A stretch of DNA of 64,000 nt from Modestobacter versicolor (GTDB lineage: Bacteria; Actinomycetota; Actinomycetes; Mycobacteriales; Geodermatophilaceae). The translations under genes and the position numbers were made by a program. Below are positions 8,326 through 15,786 of this stretch, piece after piece. The DNA lies in the NCBI RefSeq assembly GCF_014195485.1, contig NZ_JACIBU010000001.1, positions 2,294,001-2,358,000 of the forward strand, written 5' to 3'. The first letter of the stretch is position 1, and every line of letters starts with the position of its first letter. The notes under the pieces are model-generated. The model worked only from the letters and a program-made list of their open reading frames with translations. It did not search any database and was not told the DNA's origin.

Positions 8326-8780
8326 GGCAGCCGGCCTTCCGGCTGGAACCGGTGCTGCGGGTGCGCCGGAACGAGGAGCGCGCCGCCGCCCTCGCGGCGG
8401 CCGCCGCGGCCCGCGAGGCGACCGAGGCGCACGAGCGCGCCGAGCGCGACGCCGAGGCGCTAGCCGTCCGCCGCCCCCCTGCCTCGAGCACCGGAGCCGG
8501 TTTCGTGGCCGCGATGGTCGCGTCGGCCGCTGCGGCTGCCGATGTGTCAGCTGCACGGGCACTCGCCGTCGCCCGGGCCGAGCAGGCCGAGCTGGTGCGT
8601 GAGCGGTGGACCGCCGCCGCGCAGCGCACCAAGGGCCTCGAGCGCCTGAAGGAGCGGCACGAGGCAGACCTGCGCCGGGCCGCGGACGTGGCCGAGGCAC
8701 GGGTCGTCGACGACCTGGTCACGCGCCAGCACGGGGCCAGCAAGCGAGAGAGGGAGGAGGGGCAGAGGTGGACGGACTGA
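8322..8780 (+). CDS. fliJ: Flagellar export protein FliJ
   Basis: A 152-residue, almost wholly alpha-helical protein in the fliJ position directly after fliI. FliJ is the coiled-coil central stalk of the FliI hexamer and also handles chaperones. The start FRLEPVLRVRRNEERAAALA resembles the family N-terminus, and a charged C-terminal helix ends KREREEGQRW. An Ala/Pro linker (RRPPASSTGAGFVAAMV) breaks the two coils. The GTG start overlaps the fliI stop; the last bases overlap the next gene. Confidence 0.85.
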   Translation: MRQPAFRLEPVLRVRRNEERAAALAAAAAAREATEAHERAERDAEALAVRRPPASSTGAGFVAAMVASAAAAADVSAARALAVARAEQAELVRERWTAAAQRTKGLERLKERHEADLRRAADVAEARVVDDLVTRQHGASKREREEGQRWTD

Positions 8781-9718
8781 TGGCGGTGCAGAGCCGGATC
8801 GGGCAGATCCAGGCGCGCTTCATGGTGCCTCCCACGACCAACGCCTCCTGGGCGCGCGCCGCGTCGGCCGCCGGCCTCACCACCCCCACCTCGGCGACGA
8901 GTGCGACGGCGGGCCTCGCGGCCACCGGCACCGGCGCGGAGGTCGTCGGCGCGGCGACCAAGTACCTCGGCGTGCCCTACAAGTGGGGCGGCACCGACCC
9001 GGCGACCGGGCTGGACTGCTCCGGTTTCACCCAGCGGGTCTACGCCGACCTGGGCATCAGCATCCCGCGGACGTCGTCCCAGCAGGCCACCGCCGGCCGC
9101 CCGGTCGCCTCGCTCGCCGAGGCCCAGCCCGGCGACCTGGTGTTCTTCGACAACTCGTCGTCCCGGAGCGGCATCGACCACGTCGGGCTCTACATCGGTG
9201 GCGGCAAGATGATCGCCGCCCCGCAGGAGGGCGAGGTGGTCAAGGTGCAGGACGTCGGCAACCCGACCCTCATCCGCCGCGTCCTGCCCGACGGCGCGCG
9301 GCCCACCACCGCCGCGGCCTCCGCCGGCAGCAGCCTGGCCGGGGTGCCCTACGCCGACCTGTTCAGCCAGGCCGGGGCCAAGCACGGCATCAGCCCGGCG
9401 CTGCTCGCCGCGGTCGCGAAGACGGAGTCCGGCTTCAACAGCGCGGCGGTCTCCTCCGCGGGCGCGACCGGCCTCATGCAGTTCATGCCCGGCACCGCGA
9501 AGGGCCTGGGCGTCGACCCGACCGACCCGGCGTCCTCGATCGACGGTGCCGCCCGCTACCTCAGCAGCCTGACCCGGCAGTTCGGCTCGACCGAGCTGGC
9601 GCTGGCCGCGTACAACGCCGGGCCCGGCACGGTCCAGCGGTACGGCGGCATGCCGCCCTACGCCGAGACCACGTCCTATGTCCAGAAGGTGACCAGCGCC
9701 GCGGAGGCCTACTCATGA
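8768..9718 (+). CDS. Fused NlpC/P60 peptidase and SLT lytic transglycosylase of the flagellar operon
   Basis: A 316-residue two-domain peptidoglycan hydrolase. Residues about 58-155 form an NlpC/P60 papain-like domain with catalytic Cys84 (GLDCSGF) and His138 (IDHVGLYIGGG). Residues about 190-315 form a goose-lysozyme/SLT transglycosylase domain with Glu220 (KTESGFN), GLMQFMPGTAKGLG and AYNAGPGTV. It could cut both the stem peptide and the glycan and so open the wall for the rod, a job done by FlgJ in Proteobacteria. No signal peptide is visible, which fits export through the flagellar channel, but that is inference. GTG 8768 has GGAGG at 8756-8760; ATG 8780 is the alternative. It lies between fliJ and fliK and overlaps both. 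Confidence 0.9.
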   Translation: MDGLMAVQSRIGQIQARFMVPPTTNASWARAASAAGLTTPTSATSATAGLAATGTGAEVVGAATKYLGVPYKWGGTDPATGLDCSGFTQRVYADLGISIPRTSSQQATAGRPVASLAEAQPGDLVFFDNSSSRSGIDHVGLYIGGGKMIAAPQEGEVVKVQDVGNPTLIRRVLPDGARPTTAAASAGSSLAGVPYADLFSQAGAKHGISPALLAAVAKTESGFNSAAVSSAGATGLMQFMPGTAKGLGVDPTDPASSIDGAARYLSSLTRQFGSTELALAAYNAGPGTVQRYGGMPPYAETTSYVQKVTSAAEAYS

Positions 9719-11136
9719 CGACTCCCACCTCGATGCCGGTGATGCCGGCGGTGGGGCGCTCGACCGGCAGCCCCTCCCGGCCCGGCGCCGGTGACCGGGG
9801 CCCGGCCTTCGCCAGCGCCCTGGACGACGCCCTGACCGGCGGCCGCACCCCGTCCCGCGTCCCCGACCGCGCCGCCGACCGCGACCGCGGCAGCGACCCG
9901 GTGGCCGGGCGCGGGTCCGCCCGTGCCGCGGACCGCGCCGCCGACCGGGCCGTCGAGCGCTCGTCCGACCGGTCGGCCCTGCGCCGCCCAGCGACCGACG
10001 CGCCGGCCGACGAGGCCGCGAAGCCGGAGCCCGGCACGACCAGCGAGGAGCCGGCCGAGGACGTGACCGCGACCGCGACCCCCACCACCCCCGTCGTCGT
10101 CCCGCCGGGCCTGTGGGCGCTGCTGGCCGCCGCCGCCCCGCTGACCACCGACGCGGGCACCGACACCGCCACGGCGGCAGCCGGGCTGATCGGCGCCGTC
10201 ACCGGCACCGGCACGCCGGCCGCCACCGTGCCCGGCACCGCACCGGTCACCGCCGCCACCCCGGTCCTGCCCGGCCTCCTGCCGGAGACCCCGGTCGTCG
10301 CCGTGACCCCGCAGCAGGCCTCCCCCGCGCCGGCCGTCACCGCGGCTGCGACCGCGCTGGCCGACGCCGCCGGGCTCACCCTCGTGCTCGACCCGGCGTC
10401 CGCCCCGGCCGTCCCCGCGGCGCCGGCCACCCCGGCCACCGGCCCGGTCGCCGGCGTCCCGCTGCTGCTCCCGGCCGCCGTGCCGGCGGACGCCTCCGGC
10501 GCCGGGGCCGACGGCTCGGCCGACGGCGCCCCGCTGAGCGCGCCGGCCGCGACCGAGGTGCCCGCGGCCGCCGACACCGACAGCGTCTTCACCCTCGCCG
10601 GCCCGGCTCCGGCCGCCCCCGGCGCCCCGGTGACCGCAGCCGCCGCAGCCGCACCGGCCGGCGGCGAGCCCGCGGTCGCCGAGCAGCTCGGCCGGCAGAT
10701 CGCGGTGCTGCGCAACGCCCCGGACGGCAGCCAGACCATGACCGTCGTCCTGCGGCCGGAGAGCCTCGGCGAGGTGACGGTCGCGGTGACCGTCACCGAC
10801 GGGAAGCTGGACCTGGTGCTGCACGGCGCCCAGGAGGCCGGGCGGCACGCCCTGCGCGAGGCCCTCCCCGAGCTCCGCCGCGACCTGGAGGCCGCCGGGC
10901 TGTCCTTCGACAAGCTCGAGGTCGACACCTCCACCCGCGACGGCGGCCCCGGCTCGCGCACCGCGCAGCAGCAGCTGCTCGACGCCCGCGCCGGCCAGCA
11001 GGGCGGCTCCGGCCAGCCCGGCCAGCAGGAGCCCCGCCCCCGCACCTGGGGCGCCGCACCCGACCGCCTCGGTGAGGGCGGCTCCGCCCTGACCGCCGAC
11101 CAGTCCGCGTCAGCCGGCGTGGACGTCCGTGTCTGA
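9715..11136 (+). CDS. fliK: Flagellar hook-length control protein FliK
   Basis: A 473-residue protein. The first 320 residues are low-complexity Ala/Pro/Thr sequence, as expected of the molecular ruler part. The C-terminal domain (about residues 330-415) carries the Flg_hook signature, with TVVLRPESLGEVTVAV, LDLVLHGAQEAGRHAL and LEAAGLSFDKLEV. FliK measures hook length and switches export specificity through FlhB, which is also encoded here. ATG 9715 overlaps the stop of the hydrolase gene (ATGA). Next come flgD and flgE, the hook genes. Confidence 0.93.
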   Translation: MTTPTSMPVMPAVGRSTGSPSRPGAGDRGPAFASALDDALTGGRTPSRVPDRAADRDRGSDPVAGRGSARAADRAADRAVERSSDRSALRRPATDAPADEAAKPEPGTTSEEPAEDVTATATPTTPVVVPPGLWALLAAAAPLTTDAGTDTATAAAGLIGAVTGTGTPAATVPGTAPVTAATPVLPGLLPETPVVAVTPQQASPAPAVTAAATALADAAGLTLVLDPASAPAVPAAPATPATGPVAGVPLLLPAAVPADASGAGADGSADGAPLSAPAATEVPAAADTDSVFTLAGPAPAAPGAPVTAAAAAAPAGGEPAVAEQLGRQIAVLRNAPDGSQTMTVVLRPESLGEVTVAVTVTDGKLDLVLHGAQEAGRHALREALPELRRDLEAAGLSFDKLEVDTSTRDGGPGSRTAQQQLLDARAGQQGGSGQPGQQEPRPRTWGAAPDRLGEGGSALTADQSASAGVDVRV

Positions 11137-11151
11137 CCAGGAGACCGCTCG

Positions 11152-11601
11152 ATGACCACCCCGATCGGCACCGTCGGCACGCCGACCACGACCGCCACCA
11201 CCTCGGCGACCCGCAACGACCAGATGGGCAAGGACACCTTCCTCAAGCTCCTGGTCGCCCAGATGCGCTACCAGGACCCCAGCAACCCGACCAGCAGCAG
11301 CGAGTTCATGGCCCAGACGGCGACCTTCACCCAGGTGGAGAAGCTCGAGGAGATCGCCTCGCAGAACCGCGAGCTGCTCACCCTGCAGCGATCGCTCAGC
11401 GCCGGCGCGCTGGTCGGCAAGCACGTCGCGTACACCGCCGACGACGGCACCACGGTGACCGGCGCGGTCTCCTCGGTCGTCGTCACCAGCGGCAGCGAGC
11501 CCCGCGCGATCGTCGGCGACAAGGCCGTCCCGCTCGGCCGCATCACCGAGATCACCCTCCCCGAGGTCGACGCCCCGGCCACGGGCACCCCCGCCAGCTG
11601 A
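11152..11601 (+). CDS. flgD: Hook assembly scaffold FlgD (short form)
   Basis: A 149-residue FlgD, the cap under which the hook polymerises. The N-terminal FlgD signature is clear: KDTFLKLLVAQMRYQDP (about residues 25-41), then FMAQTATFTQVEKLEEI. The C-terminal part (GKHVAYTADDGTTVTGAVSSVV) is a short beta domain. The protein is shorter than the roughly 230-residue enterobacterial form. The start ATG 11152 has AGGAG about 10 bases upstream and lies 15 bases after fliK. Confidence 0.95.
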   Translation: MTTPIGTVGTPTTTATTSATRNDQMGKDTFLKLLVAQMRYQDPSNPTSSSEFMAQTATFTQVEKLEEIASQNRELLTLQRSLSAGALVGKHVAYTADDGTTVTGAVSSVVVTSGSEPRAIVGDKAVPLGRITEITLPEVDAPATGTPAS

Positions 11602-11655
11602 CCCCGGCGTCCCCCGACTCCTGCACTCCCCCACCCCACCCGAGGAGCTCCTCGC

Positions 11656-12927
11656 ATGCTGCGTTCCATGTTCTCGGCCATCTCCGGCCTCCGCGCCCAC
11701 CAGACCAAGCTCGACGTCGCCGGCAACAACATCGCCAACGTCAACACCGTCGGCTTCAAGGGCAGCCAGACCGTCTTCGAGGACACCCTGAGCCAGGTGC
11801 TGCGCAACGGCTCCTCGCCCAACGGCACCACCGCCGGCACCAACCCGGCGCAGGTCGGACTGGGCGTCAAGGTCGCCGGCATCACCACCAACTTCGGCCA
11901 GGGCTCGACCCAGAACACCGGCCGGGCCAGCGACTTCATGATCAGCGGCGACGGCTTCTTCGTCACCAAGGTCGGCAACGAGCAGCTCTACACCCGGGCC
12001 GGCTCCTTCGACACCGACGGCGTGGGCAACCTGATCACCCCCGACGGAGCGAAGCTGCAGGGCTGGATGGCCAGCCCGACCGGCGTCGTCGACATGAACG
12101 GCCCGGTCGTCGACCTGCGCATCCCGACCGGCCAGGTGCTCGCCCCGGTGGCGACCACCGGGTCCTCGATCGCCGGCAACCTCTCCGCCTCGGCCGCCAC
12201 CGGCACCGCGGTGACCTCGCAGGTCAACGTCTACGACGACCTGGGCAACGCCCACCCGGTCAGCGTCACGATGACCAAGCTCGCGGCCGCCGCCGGCCCC
12301 CCGGTGGTCGCGGAGAACAGCTGGAGCCTGCAGTTCGCCGACACCACCACGACGCCGCCCTCGCCGCTGGGCGGCACCACCCTGGTGTTCGCCGACGGGA
12401 CCGTCGCCGGCCAGCCGGCCGGCACGCTGATCAGCGGCGACACGTACACGGTCGGCGCCGCCGGTGGCGCGTGGACCAAGCCCGTCGACTTCGACCTGAC
12501 CTCGCTGACCCAGTACGGCGGCAAGAGCGACGCGGCGGCGAAGAACACCGCGGAGAGCGGCTCGGCGATGGGCGTGCTCGAGGGCTACTCGCTGAGCAAC
12601 GACGGCACGATCGTCGGCATCTACTCCAACGGGCTGCGGCAGTCGATCGGCCAGCTGGCCCTGGCCACCTTCACCAACCCGGGTGGCCTGGAGAAGGCCG
12701 GCAACAGCTCGTTCCGGGCCGGCGACAACTCCGGCAACCCGCTGGTCGGCACCGCCGGCTCGGGCGGGCGCGGCTCGCTGTCGGCCGGCGCGCTGGAGAT
12801 GTCCAACGTCGACCTGGCCGAGGAGTTCACCGGGCTGATCGTCGCCCAGCGCGGCTTCCAGGCCAACAGCCGCGTCATCACCACCTCCGACGAGATCCTC
12901 CAGGACCTGGTCCAGCTCAAGCGCTGA
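11656..12927 (+). CDS. flgE: Flagellar hook protein FlgE
   Basis: A 423-residue hook subunit. The N-terminus MLRSMFSAISGLRAHQTKLD and the following NNIANVNTVGFKGSQ are the canonical rod/hook motif. FlgE domains lie in the middle, including GQGSTQNTGRASDFMISGDGFF. The C-terminus SNVDLAEEFTGLIVAQRGFQ followed by SRVITTSDEILQDLVQLKR is diagnostic. GAGGAG sits about 10 bases before ATG 11656. The gene ends a unit, since a 17-bp hairpin follows within eight bases of the stop. Confidence 0.97.
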   Translation: MLRSMFSAISGLRAHQTKLDVAGNNIANVNTVGFKGSQTVFEDTLSQVLRNGSSPNGTTAGTNPAQVGLGVKVAGITTNFGQGSTQNTGRASDFMISGDGFFVTKVGNEQLYTRAGSFDTDGVGNLITPDGAKLQGWMASPTGVVDMNGPVVDLRIPTGQVLAPVATTGSSIAGNLSASAATGTAVTSQVNVYDDLGNAHPVSVTMTKLAAAAGPPVVAENSWSLQFADTTTTPPSPLGGTTLVFADGTVAGQPAGTLISGDTYTVGAAGGAWTKPVDFDLTSLTQYGGKSDAAAKNTAESGSAMGVLEGYSLSNDGTIVGIYSNGLRQSIGQLALATFTNPGGLEKAGNSSFRAGDNSGNPLVGTAGSGGRGSLSAGALEMSNVDLAEEFTGLIVAQRGFQANSRVITTSDEILQDLVQLKR

Positions 12928-12934
12928 TGACCGA

Positions 12935-12988
12935 CCTCCCTCCCGGGGCCCACCACCCGCACCTCCGTGGCGGGCCCCGGGAGGGAGG
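12935..12988 (+). terminator. Terminator after flgE
   Basis: A perfect 17-bp inverted repeat (12935-12951 with 12972-12988) and a 20-base loop. It begins 8 bases after the flgE stop and separates the hook genes from the flbD-motA-motB-fliL unit. Confidence 0.8.
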
Positions 12989-12997
12989 CCGTTGAGC

Positions 12998-13025
12998 TCA
13001 AGCACCGGCGTCGACGCGCCGATGA
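12998..13025 (+). promoter_or_regulatory. Predicted FliA/WhiG-type promoter for flbD-motA-motB-fliL
   Basis: TCAA (12998-13001), 16 bases, GCCGATGA (13018-13025). It has the same spacing and -10 box as the elements before flgB and fliM, and lies just after the flgE terminator, 65 bases before the flbD start. Confidence 0.6.
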
Positions 13026-13089
13026 ACCCAGTGCGGCTGCGACGACGCCCGCACCGGCGACCGCCGTACCCGACCCCAGGAGCTCCCCC

Positions 13090-13377
13090 GTGATCCGTCT
13101 GACGCGCCTCAACGGTGAGCACTTCGTGCTCAACGCTGAGCTGATCCAGCGCGTGGAGGGCCACCCCGACACCGTGGTCACGCTCCGGGACGACACCAAG
13201 TACGTCGTCCTGGAGACCGTCGACCAGGTCGTCCGCGAGGTCCGCGACTACCGGGCGAGCATCCAGGCGGTCGCCTTCCAGATGGACCGCGGTGACCACC
13301 GCCCGCCCGCGACCACCGACCTGCAGGGCCCCGAGCGCGCCTCGGTCGTGCCCTTCCCGAGCCGAGAGGAGCGCTGA
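13090..13377 (+). CDS. flbD: FlbD/SwrD family flagellar protein
   Basis: A 95-residue protein of the FlbD family (called SwrD in Bacillus, where it raises motor power). The core is at the N-terminus: IRLTRLNGEHFVLNAELIQ, then DTVVTLRDDTKYVVLE and the helix VDQVVREVRDYRASI. A less conserved, Pro-rich tail follows. GTG 13090 is chosen because homology begins there and AGGAG lies about 9 bases upstream; the frame is open further upstream but runs through the promoter. It lies immediately before motA, the usual place. Confidence 0.88.
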   Translation: MIRLTRLNGEHFVLNAELIQRVEGHPDTVVTLRDDTKYVVLETVDQVVREVRDYRASIQAVAFQMDRGDHRPPATTDLQGPERASVVPFPSREER

Positions 13378-13380
13378 CCC

Positions 13381-14151
13381 ATGGACCCCGCCACCCTGAT
13401 CGGGTTCGCGATCTCGATCGTCGCCCTGTTCGTCTTCATGACCATGGAGGGCGTCGCCCCGACCGCGCTGATCTTCCTCCCGGCGATCGTCCTGGTCATC
13501 ATCGCCACCTTCGGTGCGGCGGCGGCCAGCCAGACGATGAACGACCTCAAGAAGATCCCGAACTGGTTCAAGATGGCCATGCTGCCGGCCAAGATCCCGC
13601 CGGTCACCGAGCAGATCCAGATCCTGGTCAGCCTGGCCGAGAAGGCCCGCAAGGAGGGCCTGCTGGCCCTCGAGGCCGAGGTCAAGAAGATCGAGTCGCC
13701 GTTCCTCAAGCGCGGTCTGCAGATGAGCATCGACGGCACCGACCCCGAGGACCTGCGCAGCATCCTCGAGGGCGAGATCTCGGCCAAGAAGGCCGAGGAC
13801 AAGGTCGCCGCCAAGTTCATGAACAACATGGGCGGCTACGCCCCGACCATCGGCATCCTGGGCTGCATCGTCGGCCTGATGAACGTGATGAACAACCTCA
13901 GCAACCCCGAGGCGCTGGGCCCGATGGTCTCCGCGGCGTTCATCGCCACCCTGTGGGGCGTCATGGCGGCCAACTTCTGGTTCCTGCCGATGGGCGCCAA
14001 GATCACCTACATCAGCTCGCTGCAGGCCGCCCAGATGGAGCTGCTCGTCGAGGGCATCGCCGAGATCCAGGCCGGCACCAGCCCGCGCACCGTCCGGGCC
14101 AAGCTGACCTCGCTGATCCCGCCCAGTGAGCAGGGGCGCGAGGCGGCATGA
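13381..14151 (+). CDS. motA: Flagellar stator protein MotA
   Basis: A 256-residue, four-helix membrane protein. With MotB it forms the ion-driven stator that pushes on FliG. TM segments lie at about residues 5-22 and 28-50 and as a pair near 150-205 (GGYAPTIGILGCIVGLMNVM; AAFIATLWGVMAANFWFLPMG). The cytoplasmic loop carries the charged FliG-contact helices. ATG 13381 is three bases after flbD. The stop overlaps motB (ATGA). Confidence 0.97.
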   Translation: MDPATLIGFAISIVALFVFMTMEGVAPTALIFLPAIVLVIIATFGAAAASQTMNDLKKIPNWFKMAMLPAKIPPVTEQIQILVSLAEKARKEGLLALEAEVKKIESPFLKRGLQMSIDGTDPEDLRSILEGEISAKKAEDKVAAKFMNNMGGYAPTIGILGCIVGLMNVMNNLSNPEALGPMVSAAFIATLWGVMAANFWFLPMGAKITYISSLQAAQMELLVEGIAEIQAGTSPRTVRAKLTSLIPPSEQGREAA

Positions 14152-15134
14152 GCAAGGGAGGCGGGCACGGCGGGCACGGTGGCCGCCGGGCCAAGAAGCA
14201 CGAGGAGCACGAGGAGCACGAGAACCACGAACGGTGGCTGGTCTCCGGCTTCGACATGATGACCCTGCTGTTCGTGCTGTTCGTGGTGCTCTACGCGATG
14301 AGCTCGATCGACCTGGCCAAGTTCAACGCCTTCGCCGCGGGCGCCCGGACCGGCGAGGGCGCCCCGGTGACCATCCTCAACGACGGCGCGGCCATCGACG
14401 CGCCGATCGACAACGACAGCCCGCTGAAGCCGGTGCAGGTGGCCGCCGAGGCCGCCATCGACGGCACCGAGCAGACCGACGCCGAGAAGGCCGCGGCCGA
14501 GCAGTACGCAGCCGAGCTGGCCCAGCAGACGGCGGCCGAGGCCCAGGCGGCCTACGACCAGCTGGCCGCCGCCCGCGGGGCGCTGCAGGCCGCGCTGGCC
14601 GCCGCCGGCCAGTCCGGTGCCGCGCAGTTCGTCATCGACGAGCGCGGCCTGGTGGTGCACGTGGTCTCCGACCCGGTGCTCTTCGAGCCGGAGTCCGCCG
14701 TCCTGCAGCCCCAGGGCGCGGCCGTGCTGGACCTGCTCGCGCCCACCCTGGCCGGCCTGCCCAACCAGATCGAGGTCGAGGGGCACGCCAACTCGCTGCC
14801 GGTGACCCGTGGCGGGCCGTGGCCCTCCAACTGGGAGCTCTCCGCCATCCGGGCGACGACGGTGCTCCGGCACCTGACCGAGGTCGACGGGATCGGCGAG
14901 ACGCGGCTGTCGGCGGCCGGCTACGGCAGCACCCGCCCGCTGGTGCCCGACAGCGACCCCAGCTTCGCCACCGTCAACCGCCGGGTCGACATCATCCTGC
15001 TCTCCGCGGCCTCGGCCGAGGCGAACGCGCTGCTGCCCGGCCTGGAGGCCGCCGCCCAGGCGCCCGCCGCCGGCGCCCCGACCACCCCCACGACCCCGAC
15101 CACCGACAGCCACTCCGAGGGAGGCCACGGATGA
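14148..15134 (+). CDS. motB: Flagellar stator protein MotB with His-rich N-terminus
   Basis: A 328-residue stator subunit. The ion-binding Asp is at about residue 36, in FDMMTLLFVLFVVLYAMS, the single TM helix (about 36-54). A long linker follows, then an OmpA-like peptidoglycan-binding domain (about 165-290, with EVEGHANSLPV and SAAGYGSTRPLVPDSDPSFATVNRRVDI in pieces). The first 30 residues are unusual: Gly/His-rich, with His at 7, 10, 18, 21, 24 and 27 alternating with Glu and Lys. The gene overlaps motA and fliL by ATGA junctions. Confidence 0.96.
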   Translation: MSKGGGHGGHGGRRAKKHEEHEEHENHERWLVSGFDMMTLLFVLFVVLYAMSSIDLAKFNAFAAGARTGEGAPVTILNDGAAIDAPIDNDSPLKPVQVAAEAAIDGTEQTDAEKAAAEQYAAELAQQTAAEAQAAYDQLAAARGALQAALAAAGQSGAAQFVIDERGLVVHVVSDPVLFEPESAVLQPQGAAVLDLLAPTLAGLPNQIEVEGHANSLPVTRGGPWPSNWELSAIRATTVLRHLTEVDGIGETRLSAAGYGSTRPLVPDSDPSFATVNRRVDIILLSAASAEANALLPGLEAAAQAPAAGAPTTPTTPTTDSHSEGGHG

Positions 15135-15607
15135 GCAAGGACAAGAAGAAGGACGCGCCCGAGGACGAGGAGGGCGCGAAGGGCGGCAAGAAGAAGCTGC
15201 TGATCATCGCCCTCGCGGCCGTGCTGGTGATCGGTGGAGGTGCGTACTTCTTCCTCTTCAGCGGCAGCGGGGAGGCGGCCGCCGACCCGGCCACGGAGAC
15301 CGGCACCGTCGTGCTGAGCATCGAGCCGGTGGCCATCAACCTGGCCGGCGGCAGCTACCTCAAGCTCGGCATGGCCCTGCAGATGTCGGCCCTCTACGAC
15401 CTGCACGCCGGCGGTGGCCACGGTGCCGCCGCCGAGCCGGACGGCACCAAGGCGCTCGACATCGCGATCACCCAGTTCTCCGGTGCGGCGCTGGCCGACG
15501 TCCAGACCAACCGCGAGGCGCTGAAGGAGGCCCTGGAGCACTCGATCATCGAGGCCTACCACGGTGAGGTCTACGAGGTCCGCTACACCGAGTACGTCAC
15601 CCAGTAG
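15131..15607 (+). CDS. fliL: Stator-associated protein FliL
   Basis: A 158-residue bitopic membrane protein that encircles or stabilises stator units. The charged N-terminus (KDKKKDAPEDEEGAKGGKKK) precedes one TM helix (about residues 24-43, LLIIALAAVLVIGGGAYFFL). The periplasmic domain has the family elements EPVAINLAGGSYLKLGMALQ and NREALKEALEHSIIEAYHGE, in that order. It ends the motA-motB-fliL set and is followed at once by a repeat-type terminator. Confidence 0.93.
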   Translation: MSKDKKKDAPEDEEGAKGGKKKLLIIALAAVLVIGGGAYFFLFSGSGEAAADPATETGTVVLSIEPVAINLAGGSYLKLGMALQMSALYDLHAGGGHGAAAEPDGTKALDIAITQFSGAALADVQTNREALKEALEHSIIEAYHGEVYEVRYTEYVTQ

Positions 15608-15610
15608 ACG

Positions 15611-15672
15611 AAGCACCCCCGTGCCCCCCGGCACTCGCAGGCTCGCGCCGGGACCCTGCACGGGGGCCGCTC
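15611..15672 (+). terminator. Terminator of repeat family A after fliL
   Basis: A nested inverted repeat: outer stem 15616-15624 with 15658-15666 (9 bp) and inner stem 15627-15632 with 15647-15652 (6 bp). It begins directly after the fliL stop. Two relatives of this element (same outer stem position, the TGCCCCCC block and a CTCGC-AGCTCG core) follow stop codons at 55137 and, on the minus strand, at 44441. Confidence 0.75.
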
Positions 15673-15705
15673 CAGCACGTCACGTGCGCCGCACCAGGCG
15701 CAGCT

Positions 15706-15743
15706 GCACCAGCCGGTGCCGGGTTCCCCGCACCGGCTGGTGC
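15706..15743 (+). terminator. Second hairpin upstream of fliM
   Basis: A perfect 14-bp inverted repeat (15706-15719 with 15730-15743) and a 10-base loop. It ends 7 bases before the predicted -35 box of the fliM promoter. It may back up the first terminator or act as a protein-binding site near the promoter. Confidence 0.55.
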
Positions 15744-15750
15744 CCGGCGG

Positions 15751-15778
15751 TCAGGGTCGGCCGACCCTCCGCCGATGA
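15751..15778 (+). promoter_or_regulatory. Predicted FliA/WhiG-type promoter for the fliM unit
   Basis: TCAG (15751-15754), 16 bases, GCCGATGA (15771-15778). It is the third copy of the element seen before flgB and flbD. Transcription would start near 15785-15787, which coincides with GTG 15787, so the message is probably leaderless. Confidence 0.6.
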
Positions 15779-15786
15779 GGACATGC

